This document shows positions 55,960 through 58,612 of a DNA stretch of 58,612 nt, piece after piece; the stretch's first letter is position 1; each line of letters opens with the position of its first letter. A program made the translations under genes and the position numbers. A model generated the notes under the pieces. It was not told the origin of the DNA. It did no database searches and saw only the letters and a list, made by a program, of their open reading frames with translations. Origin of the DNA: Shewanella sp. c952 (GTDB lineage Bacteria > Pseudomonadota > Gammaproteobacteria > Enterobacterales > Shewanellaceae); NCBI RefSeq assembly GCF_019654975.1, contig NZ_BPEW01000029.1:1-58612 (forward strand), given 5' to 3'.

Positions 55960-57908
55960 TGGCTGACTCTTTACCTACAAAATCAAAAACAGCATCAAAA
56001 GTAGACTCAACCAATTTAAATATTATCACTGACCATATCGATATTTGGACTTCAGCCATCAAGCAAAAGTCACCATCAGGTCGTGGTTCATCGAAGAAGT
56101 TTTCTCTGCATGGCATTAAAAAGCTACGCGAACTGATTTTAGAACTCGCCGTGCGCGGTAAGTTGGTCCCACAAGATGAGAAAGACGAACCTGCATCAGT
56201 CTTGCTTGAACGTATTGCTGCTGAAAAAGCGCAATTGGTCAAAGACAAGAAGATTAAAAAGCCAAAAGCCCTGCCTGAAATTAGCAAGGATGAAAAGCCG
56301 TTTGAGCTGCCAGTTAATTGGTCATTTTTACGATTAGAAAATATGTGTGAGTTAATTACAAAAGGATCATCTCCTAAATGGCAGGGTGTTTCCTATACAG
56401 ATAACCCAGACGATGTTCTTTTTGTTACCAGTGAAAATGTTGGCGCTTTTAAGATATTACTTGATAAGAAAAAATATGTTGAAAGGACGTTTAATGAAAT
56501 TGAACCTCGTTCAATTCTGAGAAAGAATGATTTCTTAATGAATATTGTTGGCGCTTCAATAGGGAGATGTGCAATATTTGACTTAAATGAAGTCGCTAAT
56601 ATAAATCAAGCAGTTTGCTTAATCAGGTCATTTTCAAAGCATATAGTTCCAGATTTTTTTCTGAAATTTTTTAATAGTCATACATGCATTTCGTATATGT
56701 ATGACAAGCAAGTTGAAAATGCTAGGCCTAATCTTAGTATGAGTAATATTGCTAAATTTATTATTCCTATTCCTCCGATCGAAGAACAACACCGCATCGT
56801 CGCTAAAGTCGATGAGCTGATGAGCTTGTGTGATGCCCTTGAAGCGCAAACAGAAGCGAGTATCAGCGCACATCAAACCATAGTCGAAACCCTGCTTAAT
56901 GCGCTGTTACTGCCTAACACCGCTCAGCCAACAGGTGCCCAAACAGCCAGTGGCAGCAAAACAGCAAACAGCCTTAGTTCAGCAGCCGGTTCTGAACATG
57001 CACAAAGCCCTGATCCTTCTTTTGAGAACAGCCATGAGCCGCACTTTATAGATAGTCCTGAGCTACTTTTCAAAGAGAACTGGCAACGTGTTGCCGAGCA
57101 CTTCGACACGCTATTCACCACCAGCGCCAGCATCGACACCCTAAAACAAACCATCCTCCAACTCGCCGTCATGGGCAAGCTGGTGGAACAGGCCAGCTGC
57201 GAAGCGAGAAATAGTGCGAACTATGAACCTGCCGCTAAGCTACTAGAGCGTATCGCCGCAGAAAAAGCACAGTTAATCGCTGACAAAAAAATCAAAAAGC
57301 AGAAACCACTCCCCGCCATCACCGACCAAGAAAAGCCGTTTGAACTGCCGCATGGGTGGGAGTGGGTTAGGTTTGGTGACTTAGTTAATTTTAAAGCTGA
57401 GTTAGTAAGACCTGAGGCTTTTCTCGACTTTGATCAAGTTGGACCTGATTCTATTGAAAAAGGAACTGGTCAACTTATCAAACGCAGAACTGTGAAAGAG
57501 TCCGGAATCAAAGGACCTAATAGTAGATTCTATAATGGCCAAATTTTGTACTCTAAAATTCGTCCGTCTTTATCTAAAGCTATTATCGCCGAATTCGATG
57601 GATTATGTAGTGCAGATATGTACCCGCTAGAGTCAATGATCTACTCAAAATATCTACTTAAATCAATATTATCTGAAGTATTTCTTGAACAGGTGAGATT
57701 AGCTGAAAACCGCATTAAAATGCCTAAGCTTAACATTGATAGTTTGTCCGAGATTAAGTTGCCGTTAGCCCCACTCGAAGAACAACACCGCATCGTCACT
57801 AAAGTCGATGAGCTAATGGCACTGTGCGACCAACTCAAAGCCCGTTTAAGTGATGCCCAAACCACCCAACTCCACCTCACCGACGCCATCGTCGAACAGG
57901 CTGTTTAA
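55959..57908 (+). CDS. hsdS: Type I restriction enzyme, S (specificity) subunit
   Basis: A 649-residue subunit that determines the bipartite target. The arrangement is N-terminal segment, conserved helix 1 (LRELILELAVRGKLVPQ, then LLERIAAEKAQLV), target-recognition domain 1 (about 110-270), a helical conserved region (EEQHRIVAKVDELMSLC), a Ser/Ala-rich linker (about 325-360), a second helix repeat (LKQTILQLAVMGKLVE, LLERIAAEKAQLI), target-recognition domain 2 (about 465-600) and a last helical repeat (EEQHRIVTKVDELMALC). Both recognition domains are more AT-rich than the conserved parts, consistent with domain exchange. It has near-identical DNA repeats at its joints. Confidence 0.95.
   Translation: MADSLPTKSKTASKVDSTNLNIITDHIDIWTSAIKQKSPSGRGSSKKFSLHGIKKLRELILELAVRGKLVPQDEKDEPASVLLERIAAEKAQLVKDKKIKKPKALPEISKDEKPFELPVNWSFLRLENMCELITKGSSPKWQGVSYTDNPDDVLFVTSENVGAFKILLDKKKYVERTFNEIEPRSILRKNDFLMNIVGASIGRCAIFDLNEVANINQAVCLIRSFSKHIVPDFFLKFFNSHTCISYMYDKQVENARPNLSMSNIAKFIIPIPPIEEQHRIVAKVDELMSLCDALEAQTEASISAHQTIVETLLNALLLPNTAQPTGAQTASGSKTANSLSSAAGSEHAQSPDPSFENSHEPHFIDSPELLFKENWQRVAEHFDTLFTTSASIDTLKQTILQLAVMGKLVEQASCEARNSANYEPAAKLLERIAAEKAQLIADKKIKKQKPLPAITDQEKPFELPHGWEWVRFGDLVNFKAELVRPEAFLDFDQVGPDSIEKGTGQLIKRRTVKESGIKGPNSRFYNGQILYSKIRPSLSKAIIAEFDGLCSADMYPLESMIYSKYLLKSILSEVFLEQVRLAENRIKMPKLNIDSLSEIKLPLAPLEEQHRIVTKVDELMALCDQLKARLSDAQTTQLHLTDAIVEQAV
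56781..56822 (+). repeat. hsdS internal direct repeat, copy A
   Basis: Encodes EEQHRIVAKVDELM after recognition domain 1. It matches 57777-57818 with two differences over 42 bases, including an identical stretch of about 20 bases at its start. Confidence 0.85.
57777..57818 (+). repeat. hsdS internal direct repeat, copy B
   Basis: Encodes EEQHRIVTKVDELM after recognition domain 2. With copy A it would let homologous recombination exchange or delete a recognition domain. Confidence 0.85.
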
Positions 57909-57936
57909 CAACATTATTAATTAAAGAAGTAAAAAT

Positions 57937-58612
57937 ATGGAAACTTTAGAAAGTCTATTACGCGGTTTTAATACTGGCGTTGTCAGCAGCAGCATATTAG
58001 TTGCGATGGTGATTGTATTTGGCTTAGGCCTTTGGTTCACCAAGAAAGCGCAGCAAGTTGAGTTTGTGCAATATGTACCGACACTATTAACCACTATGGG
58101 TATTTTTGGTACATTTTTAGGCATTGTGCTGGGCTTACTAGAGTTTAATCAGCTAGATATAGAAGCGAGTATTCCGCCACTGTTAGAAGGGCTAAAAACG
58201 GCATTTATCACCAGTTTGGCGGGTATTCTGTTATCGCTGATTTTTAAAACACTGTCGACATTCTCATTCTTAAAACCGAAACAGGTTGAAGAGAGTATTT
58301 CTTTAGCAACACCAGAAGCTATTCTCGGAGCCATGCAAGCGCAGGTTGCTGAAACTAAGATACTTAAAGACGCAATTGTCGGTAATGAAGAGTCGACGTT
58401 GTTTGGTCAGTTAAAAATCCTGCGCGGAGACATTAATGATAACGCCAAACTGTCACTTAAAAGTTCCCAAGAGCAAGCGATTAAGCAGCAAGAAAATTTT
58501 GAAGCGTTCTCAGAAAAGCTGTGGCTTAAGCTGCAAGATTTTGCTGATACCTTATCAAAATCAGCTACCGAACAAGTGATTGAAGCGCTGAAACAGGTGA
58601 TTACAGACTTTA
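57937..58612 (+). CDS. MotA/TolQ/ExbB-like proton channel, ZorA-like, truncated at window end
   Basis: The frame opens at ATG 57937 and runs without a stop to the last base (225 codons). It has three membrane helices: about 15-35 (VVSSSILVAMVIVFGLGLW), 47-69 (YVPTLLTTMGIFGTFLGIVL) and 84-106 (LKTAFITSLAGILLSLIF). The second and third, with the FGTFLGIV and LKTAFITSLAG signatures, match the MotA/TolQ/ExbB channel core. After about 118 it becomes a polar coiled coil rich in Gln/Glu/Lys (EQAIKQQENFEAFSEKLW, SATEQVIEALKQV). That layout, a short channel part plus a long helical tail, is that of ZorA in the anti-phage Zorya system. It lies 28 bases after hsdS. The expected ZorB-like partner is outside the window. 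A weak AAGAAG is the only ribosome site. Confidence 0.8.
   Translation, partial: METLESLLRGFNTGVVSSSILVAMVIVFGLGLWFTKKAQQVEFVQYVPTLLTTMGIFGTFLGIVLGLLEFNQLDIEASIPPLLEGLKTAFITSLAGILLSLIFKTLSTFSFLKPKQVEESISLATPEAILGAMQAQVAETKILKDAIVGNEESTLFGQLKILRGDINDNAKLSLKSSQEQAIKQQENFEAFSEKLWLKLQDFADTLSKSATEQVIEALKQVITDF

Larger units (their letters stand above)
46781..58612. mobile_element. Genomic island (left part), truncated by window end
   Basis: The region right of the tmRNA 3' fragment changes character: core metabolic genes stop, and a GTPase of unknown function, a type I restriction system, several orphan small genes and a ZorA-like gene follow. Some parts (47054-48877, and the middle of hsdS) are clearly more AT-rich than the flanking core genes. 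No integrase is present in the window; it would be expected beside the intact ssrA beyond the right end. Extent is inferred, not seen. Confidence 0.65.

Noticed and set aside
56634..57178. Minus-strand frames within hsdS
   Set aside because: hsdS is continuous and has all expected conserved helices; these are shadows.
1..58612. CRISPR array, rRNA or tRNA gene
   Set aside because: Looked for regularly spaced short repeats and tRNA-like arms on both strands and found none beyond the tmRNA fragment.

Overview
The window reads as chromosome of a marine gammaproteobacterium, most likely Shewanella. This rests on recognised core genes (glutathione-type gshA, nfsA close to the E. coli protein, cyoABCDE, purE, yjdM), many two-component, c-di-GMP and chemotaxis genes, moderately AT-rich DNA, and intergenic mosaic repeats. 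No database search was possible, so the genus is an inference.

Layout. 1-13.5 kb: a dicarboxylate/amino-acid symporter, an M16 metallopeptidase lipoprotein, gshA with a small lipoprotein, a lytic-transglycosylase-like lipoprotein, a short membrane chemoreceptor, a GAF-GGDEF diguanylate cyclase, purE, and a sigma/putative anti-sigma pair. 13.5-26 kb: a tricorn-type protease, a two-gene HlyD/DUF2955 efflux unit, then a very large hybrid histidine kinase followed by a REC-HD-GYP phosphodiesterase. 26-38.7 kb: a SYLF-like lipoprotein behind two tandem terminators, a CIA30-like protein, a LruC/GEVED secreted protein with a Thr-rich lipoprotein, a BshA-like glycosyltransferase, an unusual symporter-binding protein fusion, an LpxR-like lipid A deacylase, an AraC regulator, nfsA and yjdM. 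39.6-46.7 kb: the cytochrome bo3 operon cyoABCDE and an M3 peptidase.

At 46781-46797, just beyond a bidirectional terminator, lies a 17-base sequence that looks like the 3' end of tmRNA (ssrA) on the minus strand, cut off abruptly. I read it as the attachment-site remnant of a genomic island inserted at ssrA. Everything to its right, to the end of the window, is accessory: a predicted P-loop GTPase of unknown function, and a type I restriction-modification system split into hsdR and hsdM-hsdS. The 2.9 kb between them carries a MATE-like transporter, two tiny basic proteins, two minus-strand hypotheticals and a 21-residue hydrophobic peptide. The window closes with a truncated MotA/ExbB-like gene resembling ZorA of Zorya. 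This composite anti-phage locus is the best candidate here for an under-described system. No integrase is visible; it would be expected beyond the right edge, near the intact ssrA.

Three intergenic regions (8911-9236, 13702-14231, 35257-35499) carry related non-coding repeats with shared terminal inverted repeats near TATACCC. They appear to be a MITE-like family with mosaic, partly inverted internal blocks.
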